Shown in pieces: positions 1 to 9,814 of a stretch of DNA of 64,000 nt. The stretch covers positions 2,108,001 to 2,172,000 of the forward strand of contig NZ_CP032093.1 of the NCBI RefSeq assembly GCF_003544875.1, given 5' to 3'. Source of the DNA: Vibrio alfacsensis (GTDB taxonomy: Bacteria; Pseudomonadota; Gammaproteobacteria; Enterobacterales; Vibrionaceae). The notes under the pieces are model-generated. The model was not told the DNA's origin and searched no databases. It was given only the letters and a program-made list of their open reading frames with translations. A program made the position numbers and the translations under genes. The first letter of the stretch is position 1, and each line of letters begins with the position of its first letter.

Positions 1-1517
1 TTGGTTACTTGGCGGCAGTTAAATCACAAAATGGCGCAGCAATGTCATTAGGTCGTACATCGACTTTCCTAGACGTCTACCTAGAACGCGATATCGCAAA
101 TGGTTTGATTGATGAATCACAAGCGCAAGAGATGATCGACCACTTCATCATGAAACTGCGCATGGTTCGCTTCCTTCGTACACCAGAATACGATTCATTG
201 TTCTCTGGCGACCCAATCTGGGCAACTGAAGCCATGGCTGGTATGGGTGTTGATGGCCGCACGCTGGTATCTAAAACCACATTCCGATACTTGCACACGC
301 TGCATACCATGGGTCCTGCTCCTGAGCCGAACATGACGATTCTTTGGTCAGAGCAATTGCCAGAAGCGTTCAAGCAATACGCGGCAAAAGTGTCGATTGA
401 TACCTCTTCTGTTCAATACGAAAACGACGATCTAATGCGTCCTGATTTCGATAATGACGACTACGCGATTGCATGTTGTGTGAGCCCGCAGATTGTTGGT
501 CAGCATATGCAGTTCTTTGGTGCACGTGCCAACCTTGCAAAAGCGCTGCTTTACACCATCAATGGTGGTATCGATGAAAAATCAAAAGCGCAAGTTGGCC
601 CGGTAGTGGACAAAGTTAAAGATGAAATTCTCGACTTTGATGCTTTGATGCCACGCTTCGATAACATGTTGGAATGGCTAGCAACGCAATACGTCACAGC
701 GTTGAACATCATCCATTACTCGCATGACCGTTACAGCTACGAAGCATCACTGATGGCATTGATGGATCGCGACGTGCACCGCACTATGGCGTGTGGTATT
801 GCAGGTCTGTCTGTTGTCGCTGACTCGTTGGCAGCCATTAAATACGCGACCGTAAAACCTGTTCGTGATGAAGATGGCATCGCCGTTGATTTTGAAATCG
901 AAGGTGATTATCCAAAATTTGGTAACAACGATGCCCGTGTTGATGACATCGCTTGTGATCTGGTTGAGCGCTTCATGAAGAAAATTCAGAAAATGCACAC
1001 CTACCGCGAAGCAGTGCCAACTCAATCGATCCTAACGATCACATCTAACGTGGTTTACGGCAAAAAAACGGGTAATACACCAGATGGCCGTCGTGCAGGT
1101 ATGCCATTTGGCCCAGGAGCAAACCCAATGCATGGTCGCGATGAAAAAGGGGCGGTTGCGTCTTTGGCATCGGTTTCTAAACTGCCATTTGCTTACGCGA
1201 AAGATGGTATTTCTTACACTTTCTCAATTGTGCCTAACGCATTGGGTAAAGATGAGTTGAGTCAAAAGAAAAACCTAGCCGCATTGATGGATGGTTACTT
1301 CCATCACGAAGCAAGCAACGAGGGCATTGCGATTGAAGGTGGCCAACATCTTAACGTCAACGTTCTAAACCGAGAGATGTTATTGGATGCCGTTGAACAT
1401 CCAGAGAAGTACCCTCAATTGACGATTCGAGTGTCTGGCTATGCGGTACGTTTTAACTCCCTCACTCGAGAGCAACAACAAGACGTGATCAGCCGAACCT
1501 TTACAGAAAAACTGTAA
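1..1517 (+). CDS. pflB: Pyruvate formate-lyase (formate C-acetyltransferase), C-terminal two thirds
   Basis: Glycyl-radical enzyme that converts pyruvate and CoA to acetyl-CoA and formate during anaerobic growth. The gene is cut by the left edge; the reading frame is open from base 3, so about 505 of the usual ~760 residues are visible. The adjacent catalytic cysteines lie in the motif IACCVSP (codons near 474-479) and the glycyl-radical loop is RVSGYAVRF (Gly codon 1437-1439). The protein matches E. coli PflB/TdcE over its whole visible length, except for about five extra residues (NEGIA) about 35 residues before the radical glycine, as compared from memory. A terminator follows, so it is the last gene of its unit. 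Which paralog this is (pflB or a tdcE-like copy) cannot be settled without the 5' end. Confidence 0.93.
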   Translation, partial: GYLAAVKSQNGAAMSLGRTSTFLDVYLERDIANGLIDESQAQEMIDHFIMKLRMVRFLRTPEYDSLFSGDPIWATEAMAGMGVDGRTLVSKTTFRYLHTLHTMGPAPEPNMTILWSEQLPEAFKQYAAKVSIDTSSVQYENDDLMRPDFDNDDYAIACCVSPQIVGQHMQFFGARANLAKALLYTINGGIDEKSKAQVGPVVDKVKDEILDFDALMPRFDNMLEWLATQYVTALNIIHYSHDRYSYEASLMALMDRDVHRTMACGIAGLSVVADSLAAIKYATVKPVRDEDGIAVDFEIEGDYPKFGNNDARVDDIACDLVERFMKKIQKMHTYREAVPTQSILTITSNVVYGKKTGNTPDGRRAGMPFGPGANPMHGRDEKGAVASLASVSKLPFAYAKDGISYTFSIVPNALGKDELSQKKNLAALMDGYFHHEASNEGIAIEGGQHLNVNVLNREMLLDAVEHPEKYPQLTIRVSGYAVRFNSLTREQQQDVISRTFTEKL

Positions 1518-1538
1518 TCGCCAGATTGTAAAATAATC

Positions 1539-1578
1539 AAAGCTCATGCCTCTAACTCATTAGGGGTATGAGCTTTTT
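1539..1578 (+). terminator. Rho-independent terminator after pflB
   Basis: Arms AGCTCAT and ATGAGCT, extended by a few pairs towards the loop, are followed by a run of six T. It closes the pfl unit before the rnf operon. Confidence 0.85.
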
Positions 1579-1829
1579 TCGTTTCTGGCAAACCACAAGG
1601 AGTGACACCAAAACCATCAACAACACGTGCGTTAAATCAATGGCTGTGATTGCGCTTGTCTTTGTTAACAACCATTCATCAAAGTTTTCAATTTCTTATT
1701 AATTCATCCGCTCCCATCACATACACGTATATTTTTGCATCGTGTGCATAAAACCACACCGTTCACTGGTTGTTATTGGTGTCACAAAACACGATAATAT
1801 TGGGATCGGATTTTATGAACGTAATAACT
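1579..1829 (+). other. Leader region of the rnf operon
   Basis: About 250 bp without a credible gene. Short open frames here overlap the start of rnfA in other frames and have no homology I recognise. The rnf promoter should lie here, but I cannot point to convincing -35/-10 boxes. Confidence 0.5.
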
Positions 1830-2408
1830 ATGACCGAATATATTTTGTTGTTGGTTGGCACGGTGCTAGTAAACAACTTTGTACTGGTGAAGTTTTTGGG
1901 CTTGTGTCCTTTCATGGGCGTGTCTAAAAAACTGGAAACTGCCATTGGTATGGGCCTAGCGACGACATTCGTGCTAACGCTTGCATCTGTGTGTGCCTAT
2001 CTAGTAGAAAGCTACATTCTTCGTCCATTGGGCATTGAATACTTAAGAACCATGAGCTTTATTTTGGTGATCGCCGTTGTGGTGCAATTCACCGAAATGG
2101 TTGTGCACAAAACCAGCCCAACCCTTTATCGTCTATTGGGCATCTTTTTACCATTGATCACGACGAACTGTGCCGTTCTAGGTGTGGCTCTGCTTAACAT
2201 CAATGAGAACCATAACTTCATCGAATCGATCATTTACGGGTTTGGTGCGGCTGTTGGCTTCTCACTGGTTCTGATCTTGTTTGCTTCCATGCGTGAGCGT
2301 ATCGCTGCGGCTGACGTGCCTGTACCGTTTAAGGGAGCGTCGATTGCGATGATCACCGCGGGCCTGATGTCTCTTGCCTTTATGGGCTTTACAGGTTTGG
2401 TGAAGTAA
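1830..2408 (+). CDS. rnfA: Rnf electron transport complex subunit A
   Basis: Integral membrane subunit of the Rnf complex, which couples electron transfer between ferredoxin and NAD to ion movement; in E. coli the homologous Rsx complex also re-reduces SoxR. The 192-residue protein has six predicted hydrophobic helices and begins [17 protein letters not shown], the family's standard N-terminus. It also carries the conserved stretches [12 protein letters not shown] and [12 protein letters not shown]. An in-frame ATG 15 bp upstream (1815) is possible, but 1830 gives the family length. It is the first gene of rnfABCDGE and is followed after 3 bp by rnfB. Confidence 0.95.
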   Translation: MTEYILLLVGTVLVNNFVLVKFLGLCPFMGVSKKLETAIGMGLATTFVLTLASVCAYLVESYILRPLGIEYLRTMSFILVIAVVVQFTEMVVHKTSPTLYRLLGIFLPLITTNCAVLGVALLNINENHNFIESIIYGFGAAVGFSLVLILFASMRERIAAADVPVPFKGASIAMITAGLMSLAFMGFTGLVK

Positions 2409-2411
2409 ACG

Positions 2412-3005
2412 ATGAGTACCATTTTAATAGCGATCATCGCACTTGCAGCCCTTGCTGCTGTATTCGGTGCCATACTTGGTTTTGCATCGATTCGCTTTAA
2501 AGTAGAAGCGGATCCCATTGTTGACCAAATCGACTCTATTCTGCCGCAAACTCAGTGTGGCCAATGTGGCTACCCTGGTTGTCGTCCATACGCAGAAGCA
2601 ATCGCGAACGGCGATAAAATCAACAAGTGCCCTCCAGGTGGTCAAGCAACCATAGAAAAACTGGCGGATCTGATGGGTGTGGAAGCAGAAGAGTCGGCAC
2701 ACGATCTCGACAGCAAAGTAAAAACCGTTGCTTTCATCCATGAAGATATGTGTATCGGTTGTACTAAGTGTATTCAAGCCTGTCCTGTGGATGCGATTGT
2801 CGGCGGCACAAAAGCCGTTCATACCGTCATCAAAGACGAATGCACTGGTTGTGACTTGTGTGTATCCCCTTGTCCAACAGACTGTATTGAAATGATTCCT
2901 GTGGAAACCACCACAGAGAGCTGGAAGTGGAAACTCAACGCCATTCCAGTGGTTAACATTACGGATGCTGCCAACGCAGCGAACGTGACTGATTCAATTA
3001 AATAA
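2412..3005 (+). CDS. rnfB: Rnf electron transport complex subunit B (iron-sulfur)
   Basis: Peripheral iron-sulfur subunit that is thought to accept or donate electrons at the cytoplasmic face. The 197 residues start with a single membrane helix (about residues 2-26). A 4Fe-4S domain follows with Cys49, Cys52, Cys57 and Cys73 (CGQCGYPGC...C). Two ferredoxin-type 4Fe-4S motifs come next: [12 protein letters not shown] (114-124) and [12 protein letters not shown] (144-154). All cluster ligands are present. Length matches Vibrio and E. coli homologues. It is tightly packed between rnfA and rnfC. Confidence 0.95.
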   Translation: MSTILIAIIALAALAAVFGAILGFASIRFKVEADPIVDQIDSILPQTQCGQCGYPGCRPYAEAIANGDKINKCPPGGQATIEKLADLMGVEAEESAHDLDSKVKTVAFIHEDMCIGCTKCIQACPVDAIVGGTKAVHTVIKDECTGCDLCVSPCPTDCIEMIPVETTTESWKWKLNAIPVVNITDAANAANVTDSIK

Positions 3006-3013
3006 GGTTTCAT

Positions 3014-5542
3014 ATGTTGTCTTTGATTGAACAAATTCGTACTGGTTCGCTATGGGATTTCCCAGGTGGCGTGCATCCGGCAGAAAATAAAAAGCAATCC
3101 AACAAAGCTGACTTGGTTCATGCTGCCATTCCATCAGAAATCGTCCTGCCGTTAAAGCAGCACATTGGTAAAGCCGGTAACTTGCTCGTCACCGTCGGTG
3201 ATCATGTTTTAAAAGGCCAACCACTCACGGCGTCAGATACGGGCTTTACGGTTCCCGTTCATGCACCAACATCTGGTCAAATTACAGCCATCGAACCACG
3301 TACTGTTGCTCACCCATCGGGCTTGAGCGAGCTGTGCGCCGTGATTACCCCTGATGGTAACGACACTTGGTGTGAGAAAGCGCCGGTTGCCGATTACACC
3401 CAGGAATCTGCCGACACGCTGATTGACGTTATTCGTCTTGCAGGCATTTCAGGCATGGGTGGCGCAGGCTTCCCAACTGCTAAGAAGATCCAATCAGGTA
3501 TTGCGCGAACTGAAATTCTTATCGTCAATGCGGCAGAATGTGAACCTTACATCACTGCCGATGACAAACTCATGCAGGAACATGCTGATGAACTGATCCA
3601 AGGTATCGAGATCGTTGAGCATATCCTTAAGCCTAAACTGACCATCATCGGTATAGAAGATAACAAACCAGCGGCAATCAAAGCGCTGGAGCAAGCGGCG
3701 ACGAACAAAGACATCGTGATCCGTGTTATCCCAACCAAGTACCCATCTGGTGGTGAGAAGCAGCTCATCAAAATTCTGACCAACAAAGAAGTGCCAAGCG
3801 GTGCTATTCCTGCGGACATTGGCATCTTGGTGCAAAACGTGGGGTCTCTGTATTCAATTAAACGTGCCGTTGTTGATGGCGAGCCAATGACCAATCGTAT
3901 CGTGACGCTGACAGGGAAAACCTTTAAGCAACCACGTAACGTTTGGACGCTTCTTGGCACACCCGTTCAAGCACTGTTGGATGAATTTGGCTACAAAGCG
4001 GATAAAAAACTTCAGCGCCTGATCATGGGCGGTCCAATGATGGGCTTCACCCTACCCCACGCTCAAGTTCCAATCACAAAAACAGCAAACTGTATTTTGG
4101 CACCGAAACGTCGAGAGATTGTATCGGACCAATACGAAATGGAATGTATCCGTTGTAGCCAATGTGCTGAAGCTTGCCCTGCTTCGCTATTACCACAGCA
4201 ACTTCAGTGGTATGCAAAGAGCCAAGAATACGACAAGTTAGAAGAGCTAAATCTAAAAGATTGTATTGAGTGTGGCGCGTGTGCATTTGTGTGTCCTAGT
4301 GAAATCCCACTGGTTCAATACTATCGCCAAGCGAAAGCTGAAATCCGTACTCGCGCTCAAGAAGCGGCATCTGCAGAACGTGCCAAGTTGCGCTTCGAAG
4401 AGAAAAAAGCACGTATGGAGCGCGAAAAGACTGAACGCGAGAATCGCTTTAAGAAAGCGGCTGATGACCGTCGTAAAGATATGAAGTCATCGGGCGGTGA
4501 CGATGCGATTGCTGCTGCGATTGCTCGTGTAAAAGCACAAAAAGAAAACGCCGAAGCACAAGCTGAGCCGGCAATGAAACCTGCGGTTGCTGCCGCAATT
4601 GCGAAAGCAAAAGCCAAACAAGCGGCCGCATCTCAATCAGGCGCAGCTGAACCTGATAACTCAGAAATGGCGAAATTGCGTGAAGAACGCAAACGTCTCG
4701 CTCGTGAACGTAAGGCAGAAAAAGAACAAAGCGAAGCACCTGTAGACAATGCCGACGATAAGAAGTCGGCTGTTGCTGCAGCGATTGCCCGAGCTAAAGC
4801 GAAAAAAGCACAACAAGAAGATTCAACCGAATCTGTAGAAACGGAAGCACCTGCTAAACAAGCTGAAGATCCGAAGAAAGCTGCAGTTGCCGCTGCGATT
4901 GCTCGCGCTAAGGCACGTAAAGCTCAGCAAGAAGACTCTACGGAATCTGCAGAAACGGAAACACCAGCAGAACAAGCGGAAGACCCGAAGAAAGCCGCCG
5001 TTGCTGCAGCGATTGCCCGAGCTAAAGCGAAAAAAGCACAACAAGAAGATTCAACCGAATCTGTAGAAACGGAAGCACCAGCTAAACAAGCTGAAGATCC
5101 AAAGAAAGCCGCTGTTGCTGCTGCCATTGCTCGTGCAAAAGCGCGTAAAGCTCAGCAAGAAGGTTCTACAGAATCTGCAGAAACAGAAGCACCTGCTGAG
5201 CAAACTGAAGATCCAAAGAAAGCCGCTGTTGCTGCTGCCATTGCTCGTGCTAAAGCACGCAAAGCTCAGCAAGAAGCGCAAACAGAATCTGTTGAAGCGG
5301 AAGCTCCTTCTGAAGAACCAGAAGTGGATCCGAAGAAAGCCGCGGTTGCCGCTGCCATTGCTCGCGCTAAAGCACGCAAAGCTCAGCAAGAAGCACAAAC
5401 AGAATCTGTTGAAGCGGAAGCTCTTTCTGAAGAACCAGAAGTCGATCCGAAGAAAGCCGCGGTTGCCGCAGCTATTGCTCGCGCTAAAGCACGTAAAGCT
5501 CAGCAAGAAGCGAATAAGAACAATACTGAGGAGAACGAGTAA
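3014..5542 (+). CDS. rnfC: Rnf electron transport complex subunit C with expanded repeat tail
   Basis: Peripheral subunit carrying the presumed NADH/FMN site and two 4Fe-4S clusters. The N-terminal part has the NuoF/Nqr-like segment [15 protein letters not shown]. Cluster motifs are [12 protein letters not shown] (about residues 378-389) and [12 protein letters not shown] (about 417-428). From about residue 480 the protein is a highly charged Ala/Lys/Glu tail with about seven near-identical 38-39-residue repeats and two degenerate ones, each holding [11 protein letters not shown]. That makes the protein 842 residues, versus about 740 in E. coli RsxC. AAGG precedes the ATG. The stop overlaps the rnfD start (TAATG), indicating coupled translation. 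Confidence 0.94.
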   Translation: MLSLIEQIRTGSLWDFPGGVHPAENKKQSNKADLVHAAIPSEIVLPLKQHIGKAGNLLVTVGDHVLKGQPLTASDTGFTVPVHAPTSGQITAIEPRTVAHPSGLSELCAVITPDGNDTWCEKAPVADYTQESADTLIDVIRLAGISGMGGAGFPTAKKIQSGIARTEILIVNAAECEPYITADDKLMQEHADELIQGIEIVEHILKPKLTIIGIEDNKPAAIKALEQAATNKDIVIRVIPTKYPSGGEKQLIKILTNKEVPSGAIPADIGILVQNVGSLYSIKRAVVDGEPMTNRIVTLTGKTFKQPRNVWTLLGTPVQALLDEFGYKADKKLQRLIMGGPMMGFTLPHAQVPITKTANCILAPKRREIVSDQYEMECIRCSQCAEACPASLLPQQLQWYAKSQEYDKLEELNLKDCIECGACAFVCPSEIPLVQYYRQAKAEIRTRAQEAASAERAKLRFEEKKARMEREKTERENRFKKAADDRRKDMKSSGGDDAIAAAIARVKAQKENAEAQAEPAMKPAVAAAIAKAKAKQAAASQSGAAEPDNSEMAKLREERKRLARERKAEKEQSEAPVDNADDKKSAVAAAIARAKAKKAQQEDSTESVETEAPAKQAEDPKKAAVAAAIARAKARKAQQEDSTESAETETPAEQAEDPKKAAVAAAIARAKAKKAQQEDSTESVETEAPAKQAEDPKKAAVAAAIARAKARKAQQEGSTESAETEAPAEQTEDPKKAAVAAAIARAKARKAQQEAQTESVEAEAPSEEPEVDPKKAAVAAAIARAKARKAQQEAQTESVEAEALSEEPEVDPKKAAVAAAIARAKARKAQQEANKNNTEENE
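4759..5513 (+). repeat. Tandem repeats encoding the RnfC C-terminal tail
   Basis: About six and a half tandem copies of a 114-117-bp unit, each encoding an [11 protein letters not shown] helix followed by an acidic spacer. Adjacent copies alternate between RAKAK and RAKAR versions and between ED/EG/EA spacers, which suggests duplication of pairs of units. Copy number is expected to vary between strains and may be collapsed or expanded by assembly. Confidence 0.85.
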
Positions 5543-6588
5543 TGTCGTTTTTTATTGCCAGTTCACCACATGCTCACAGCCGTCGTAGCACACCTGACTT
5601 AATGAAATGGGTAGCGCTGTGCGCTCTCCCTGGCTTGGTGGCTCAAACCTACTTCTTTGGTTGGGGAACACTCATCCAATTGGTGTTCGCGATTGCAATC
5701 GCCGTTTCACTCGAAGCTTTAGTCATGCTAGCTCGTAAACGCTCGCCAATGCGTGCGCTGCGTGACAACAGTGCAATCGTAACCGCATGGCTACTAGCTG
5801 TCGCGATTCCACCGTGGTCTCCATGGTGGATCATGGTCATTGGTTTGATCTTTGCGATTGTCATTGCCAAGCACCTGTACGGTGGCATTGGTCAAAATCC
5901 ATTCAATCCTGCAATGGTTGCTTATGTTGTACTGCTGATCTCTTTTCCGCTGCAAATGACCAGTTGGAGCGCACCATCATCCTTGATGACTGAGCATGTC
6001 AGCTTTGCTGATACTTTATCGATCATCTTCACTGGCTACGATTTTGATGGTTTATCGCTACAACAAGTGCGCGCCGGTGTCGATGGCGTGACAATGGCAA
6101 CACCATTGGATGCATTTAAAACGGGTATCCATTCAGGAGCAACGCCAAGTGAAGTGCTATCTCAACCCATGTTTGGCAGTCTTGCGGGCATTGGTTGGCA
6201 ATGGGTCAATATCGCCTACTTCATCGGCGGTCTTGTTATGATCAAAAAGCGCATCATCCAGTGGTACATTCCAGCCGGTTTTCTTGCCAGCTTAACGATT
6301 TTAAGCGGTGCATTTAGCTTACTAACGCCGGGAGAAACTGCATCACCAATCTTCCACCTACTGTCAGGTGCAACGATGTTAGGTGCATTCTTCATCGCAA
6401 CGGATCCTGTTTCAGCTTCTACTACGGTGAAAGGTCGCTTAATTTTTGGTGCGCTGATCGGCGCATTGGTATTTATTATTCGAAGTTGGGGCGGCTTCCC
6501 AGATGGCGTTGCATTCGCCGTTCTGCTTGCCAATATGTGTGTACCGTTGATCGACTACTACACCAAACCAAGAACTTACGGTCACTGA
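5542..6588 (+). CDS. rnfD: Rnf electron transport complex subunit D
   Basis: Integral membrane subunit homologous to NqrB, with a covalently bound FMN. The 348-residue protein has about nine to ten hydrophobic segments and the family motif [12 protein letters not shown]. Thr187 in the context TMATPLDAF coincides with the flavinylated threonine reported for V. cholerae RnfD. GAGGAG lies just upstream of the ATG, which overlaps the rnfC stop by one base. It acts with RnfG and RnfE in the membrane arm of the complex. Confidence 0.95.
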   Translation: MSFFIASSPHAHSRRSTPDLMKWVALCALPGLVAQTYFFGWGTLIQLVFAIAIAVSLEALVMLARKRSPMRALRDNSAIVTAWLLAVAIPPWSPWWIMVIGLIFAIVIAKHLYGGIGQNPFNPAMVAYVVLLISFPLQMTSWSAPSSLMTEHVSFADTLSIIFTGYDFDGLSLQQVRAGVDGVTMATPLDAFKTGIHSGATPSEVLSQPMFGSLAGIGWQWVNIAYFIGGLVMIKKRIIQWYIPAGFLASLTILSGAFSLLTPGETASPIFHLLSGATMLGAFFIATDPVSASTTVKGRLIFGALIGALVFIIRSWGGFPDGVAFAVLLANMCVPLIDYYTKPRTYGH

Positions 6589-6595
6589 GGTAAAC

Positions 6596-7225
6596 ATGTT
6601 AACCGCTATTAGAAAAAATGGTCTGACACTGGCAATCTTCGCCTGTGCAACAACCGGTCTTGTGGCACTGACTCAGTACCTGACTAAAGATCAAATTAAG
6701 CTACAGGAGCAAAAACAACTGCTCTCTGTTCTTAACCAAGTCATCCCACAAGAGATGCATGACAATAATTTGGTCGCGTCATGTACTATGGTATCTGCAC
6801 CCGACCTAGGCACCGTGCGCTCAATGCCAACATATATCGCAACCAAAGATGGTCAACCAACAGCTATGGCGATCGAATCTATCGCCCCAGATGGCTATAA
6901 TGGTGAAATTAAGATCATTACGGGTATCGATAATCAAGGCAAAATTCTTGGTTCACGAATCTTAAGCCACCAAGAAACACCGGGATTGGGTGATAAAATT
7001 GATTTACGCGTAACGGATTGGATTTTGAGTTTCACAGGTAAACAAGTCACCGAAGAAAACTGGAATTCTTGGCATGTGCGCAAAGATGGTGGCGACTTCG
7101 ATCAGTTTACTGGCGCAACCATTACCCCTCGTGCGGTAGTGAAAGCGGTAAGAAACACGGTAAATTACGTAAATAAATCCCGTAATGATATTCTGAACCA
7201 GCCGCTAGACTGTGCAGGGAAAGTC
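6596..7225 (+). CDS. rnfG: Rnf electron transport complex subunit G (runs on into rnfE in this sequence)
   Basis: Membrane-anchored flavoprotein subunit with an N-terminal helix and a periplasmic FMN-binding domain. FMN is attached to Thr175 in the motif FTGATITP, the same residue as in V. cholerae RnfG. About 210 residues belong to RnfG. Instead of stopping, the frame continues in-frame through the rnfE start, giving one open frame to 7918. The junction is an AAA run (7220-7222). One extra A there would give the ending GKSHE-stop overlapping the rnfE start, the normal arrangement. I therefore regard the fusion as an artefact of a missed base, though a real fusion cannot be excluded. Confidence 0.9.
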
Positions 7226-7918
7226 ATGAGTGAAAATAAACTGCTAATGAAAAACGGCATGTGGAGTAATAACCCAGCCTTAGTGCAACTTCTTGGGCTA
7301 TGTCCTCTTCTTGCGGTTTCTTCTACCATTACCAACGCACTTGGTTTGGGTATTGCAACCTTACTGGTTCTAGTAGGGTCAAACGTGACGGTTTCACTGA
7401 TCCGTAACTACGTACCGAAAGAAATCCGTATTCCTGTTTTCGTTATGATCATCGCAGCATTAGTGACCTGTGTTCAGCTATTGATGAACGCTTACGCCTA
7501 CGGACTGTATTTATCTCTGGGTATCTTCATCCCACTGATCGTAACCAACTGTATTATCATCGGTCGAGCAGAAGCATACGCATCAAAGAACGATCCTCTG
7601 CCTGCTGCACTTGATGGTTTTTGGATGGGCTTGGGTATGACAACAGTATTGGTTGTACTGGGTGCGATGCGTGAACTTATCGGTAACGGAACATTATTTG
7701 ATGGTGCCGACTTACTATTAGGTGACTGGGCTGCCGCACTGCGTATTCAAGTGTTCCACTTCGATAGCAGTTTCCTACTAGCATTGTTACCACCAGGTGC
7801 TTTCATCGGCGTAGGGCTTTTAATTGCACTGAAAAACGTTATCGATAGCTCAATTCAGGCACGTCAGCCGAAAGAAGAAAAGCCCGCTATTGAGCGTGCT
7901 CGCGTCACTAACGCATAA
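7226..7918 (+). CDS. rnfE: Rnf electron transport complex subunit E
   Basis: Integral membrane subunit homologous to RnfA and NqrD. It begins [20 protein letters not shown] and is 230 residues long, both standard for Vibrio RnfE, with about six hydrophobic segments and the conserved [11 protein letters not shown] and [15 protein letters not shown] stretches. A GGGA motif 5-9 bp before the ATG supports an independent start, even though the upstream rnfG frame reads through. It ends the rnf operon and is followed by a terminator. Confidence 0.94.
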   Translation: MSENKLLMKNGMWSNNPALVQLLGLCPLLAVSSTITNALGLGIATLLVLVGSNVTVSLIRNYVPKEIRIPVFVMIIAALVTCVQLLMNAYAYGLYLSLGIFIPLIVTNCIIIGRAEAYASKNDPLPAALDGFWMGLGMTTVLVVLGAMRELIGNGTLFDGADLLLGDWAAALRIQVFHFDSSFLLALLPPGAFIGVGLLIALKNVIDSSIQARQPKEEKPAIERARVTNA

Positions 7919-7936
7919 TATAAAAATTATAAAATC

Positions 7937-7966
7937 AAGGCTCTACCACTCGTAGGGCCTTTTTCA
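7937..7966 (+). terminator. Terminator after rnfE
   Basis: Stem AAGGCTCTAC / GTAGGGCCTT with loop CACTC and a T5 tail. It separates rnf from nth, although nth starts only 32 bp later. Confidence 0.8.
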
Positions 7967-7997
7967 TAAACCGCAAAGACGGGTTTGGAAGTCAGCA

Positions 7998-8639
7998 ATG
8001 AATAAAGTCAAAAGAATTGAAATTCTCGAACGACTTCGAGAAAACAATCCCAACCCTCAAACCGAGCTCAACTGGAGCACACCGTTTGAGTTACTCATCG
8101 CCGTCCTGCTTTCTGCACAAGCTACGGATGTAAGCGTGAACAAAGCAACAGACAAGCTCTACCCTGTTGCGAACACACCACAAGGCATTCTTGATTTGGG
8201 TGTCGATGGTTTAAAGGAATACATCAAAACCATCGGTCTATTCAATTCAAAAGCGGAAAACACCATCAAGACTTGTAAGATCTTACTAGAGAAACATAAT
8301 GGCGAAGTACCAGAAGATCGTGCAGCACTTGAAGCCTTGCCGGGTGTGGGTCGTAAAACCGCTAACGTGGTACTAAATACTGCCTTTGGTTGGCCGACCA
8401 TCGCTGTCGATACGCACATTTATCGCGTTTCAAATCGCACTAAATTTGCAATGGGTAAAACTGTCGATGACGTAGAAGAAAAACTTCTCAAAGTGGTGCC
8501 AAAAGAGTTTAAGCTTGATGTGCACCACTGGCTGATCCTTCATGGGCGCTACACCTGTGTGGCAAGAAAACCACGCTGTGGAAGCTGCATCATCGAAGAT
8601 TTATGTGAGTTCAAAGAAAAAGTGTACCCAGACGAATAA
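7998..8639 (+). CDS. nth: Endonuclease III
   Basis: DNA glycosylase/AP lyase that removes oxidised pyrimidines in base-excision repair. The 213 residues contain the helix-hairpin-helix LPGVGRKTANVV, whose lysine is the catalytic nucleophile. They also contain the catalytic aspartate in AVDTHIYRV and a C-terminal 4Fe-4S cluster of the C-x6-C-x2-C-x5-C type (CVARKPRCGSCIIEDLC). Length and all active residues match E. coli Nth. The rnf-nth order is conserved in E. coli and Vibrio. Confidence 0.96.
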   Translation: MNKVKRIEILERLRENNPNPQTELNWSTPFELLIAVLLSAQATDVSVNKATDKLYPVANTPQGILDLGVDGLKEYIKTIGLFNSKAENTIKTCKILLEKHNGEVPEDRAALEALPGVGRKTANVVLNTAFGWPTIAVDTHIYRVSNRTKFAMGKTVDDVEEKLLKVVPKEFKLDVHHWLILHGRYTCVARKPRCGSCIIEDLCEFKEKVYPDE

Positions 8640-8670
8640 CCCCGTCTGAAACAATCGCTAGGAGCAAAAA

Positions 8671-9087
8671 ATGTCAAACGGTCGAATTCTTCACACCATG
8701 CTACGCGTGGGTGATTTAGACAAATCAATCAAGTTCTACACTGAAGTAATGGGTATGCAGCTGCTTCGTACTAACGAAAACAAAGAGTACGAATACACGC
8801 TTGCATTCCTAGGTTACGGTGATGAATCTCACGGTGCTGTTATCGAACTGACTTACAACTGGGGTAAGACAGAGTACGACTTAGGCACCGCTTTTGGTCA
8901 TATCGCAATTGGTGTGGACGATATCTACACAACATGCGATGCAATCAAAGCGGCAGGGGGTAACGTTACGCGTGAGCCAGGTCCAGTAAAAGGTGGCAGT
9001 ACACATATCGCTTTCGTTAAAGATCCTGATGGTTACATGGTTGAGCTGATCCAAAACAAACAAGCATCTGCAGGACTAGAGGGTTAA
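8671..9087 (+). CDS. gloA: Lactoylglutathione lyase (glyoxalase I)
   Basis: Metalloenzyme that isomerises the methylglyoxal-glutathione hemithioacetal to S-lactoylglutathione. It is a 138-residue betaalphabetabetabeta-fold protein. The four metal ligands can be placed in [24 protein letters not shown] and YMVELIQN (two His, two Glu). AGGAG precedes the ATG by about 8 bp. It follows nth at a short distance and may share its transcript. Confidence 0.95.
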   Translation: MSNGRILHTMLRVGDLDKSIKFYTEVMGMQLLRTNENKEYEYTLAFLGYGDESHGAVIELTYNWGKTEYDLGTAFGHIAIGVDDIYTTCDAIKAAGGNVTREPGPVKGGSTHIAFVKDPDGYMVELIQNKQASAGLEG

Positions 9088-9113
9088 CACTCCCTCACAT
9101 TTAAACTTGCCCA

Positions 9114-9142
9114 TTACAGGCAGATCTGAGATCTGCCTGTAA
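9114..9142. terminator. Perfect stem-loop after gloA
   Basis: Arms TTACAGGCAGATCT and AGATCTGCCTGTAA are perfect complements around one base. There is no T-run, so it may be a terminator of an imperfect type or an mRNA 3'-end stabiliser. Confidence 0.6.
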
Positions 9143-9174
9143 CTTATCAAAACAGATAAATAAACCACTTTACT

Positions 9175-9189
9175 TGATAATGATTATCG
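9175..9189. promoter_or_regulatory. Fur box
   Basis: TGATAATGATTATCG matches the 7-1-7 Fur consensus TGATAATnATTATCA at 14 of 14 specified positions except the last. It lies 41 bp upstream of the next gene, placing that gene under probable iron control. Confidence 0.7.
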
Positions 9190-9229
9190 TTTAAGTTTTA
9201 CCGCAACATGAATATGCGGGACAGCGATA

Positions 9230-9664
9230 ATGATCAGTGAATGGGAACAACACACACTTCTTGCCGATACGGCACTTCAACTCGACGACCCTATTCGCAG
9301 CATTCTTCACTATCAACAAGCACTTAGCTTAAGTGAAGACATCAGCGAGTGCATTGAAATCGATGCCGATGAGCGCCTCTTAATTTCTGTCATTTCATGC
9401 CACAATCTTGCGCAATTTTGGCGTTGGGTGGGAGATACCGAGTATGAGCTCAAATATCTTCAATTGGCTTCAGAAAAAGTACTGACATTGATTCCTCAAT
9501 GCCCAAACAAGAACTGCGCGAGCTTCATTGACTCCATAGGCTGTTGTACAAAAGCACTAATAGATTTTATGAAGCGTCACCCAAATCCATCAATCGCCAA
9601 GCAAGTAGAAAAAATTGATACCGCAACAAACTGCGAAATCATCGCAAAATTCCGCATAAACTGA
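9230..9664 (+). CDS. Small TPR-like protein of unknown function (DUF2753-like)
   Basis: A 144-residue soluble protein, mostly helical, with an N-terminal segment (LADTALQLDDPIRSILHYQQALSL) that reads like a TPR helix pair. It contains six to seven cysteines, including CPNKNCASF and IGCCTKAL. I believe it belongs to the Vibrio family DUF2753, but this is from memory. No catalytic motif is visible. A near-perfect Fur box lies 41 bp upstream, so it is probably induced in low iron. GGGACAG precedes the start. Confidence 0.75.
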   Translation: MISEWEQHTLLADTALQLDDPIRSILHYQQALSLSEDISECIEIDADERLLISVISCHNLAQFWRWVGDTEYELKYLQLASEKVLTLIPQCPNKNCASFIDSIGCCTKALIDFMKRHPNPSIAKQVEKIDTATNCEIIAKFRIN

Positions 9665-9702
9665 GACTCATAAACCGCACTTCCCGCTATATAAAAAGCT
9701 AT

Positions 9703-9742
9703 AGAACTAAAGAACTAAAGAACTAAAGAACTAAAGAACTAA
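9703..9742. repeat. Octanucleotide tandem repeat (AGAACTAA)x5
   Basis: Five perfect copies of AGAACTAA between the convergent ends of the DUF2753-like gene and motY. It is a variable-number-repeat candidate; no gene is interrupted. Confidence 0.9.
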
Positions 9743-9758
9743 AGACATCATGCGATAT

Positions 9759-9790
9759 AAAAAACGCCAGAGTAAAACTCCGGCGCTTTT
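9759..9790. terminator. Bidirectional terminator between convergent genes
   Basis: CGCCAGAG / CTCCGGCG stem around TAAAA, flanked by A-run and T-run. It serves both the upstream plus-strand gene and motY on the minus strand. Confidence 0.8.
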
Positions 9791-9814
9791 CAGTCGTTCC
9801 ACTTTTATGTCTCG

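Noticed and set aside
1742..1945. Short open frames around the start of rnfA
   Set aside because: Overlap the conserved rnfA start in other frames and have no ribosome-binding site.
4357..5506. Minus-strand and frame-shifted open frames overlapping rnfC
   Set aside because: They are shadows of the repetitive Ala/Lys-rich coding sequence, which is free of stops in several frames.
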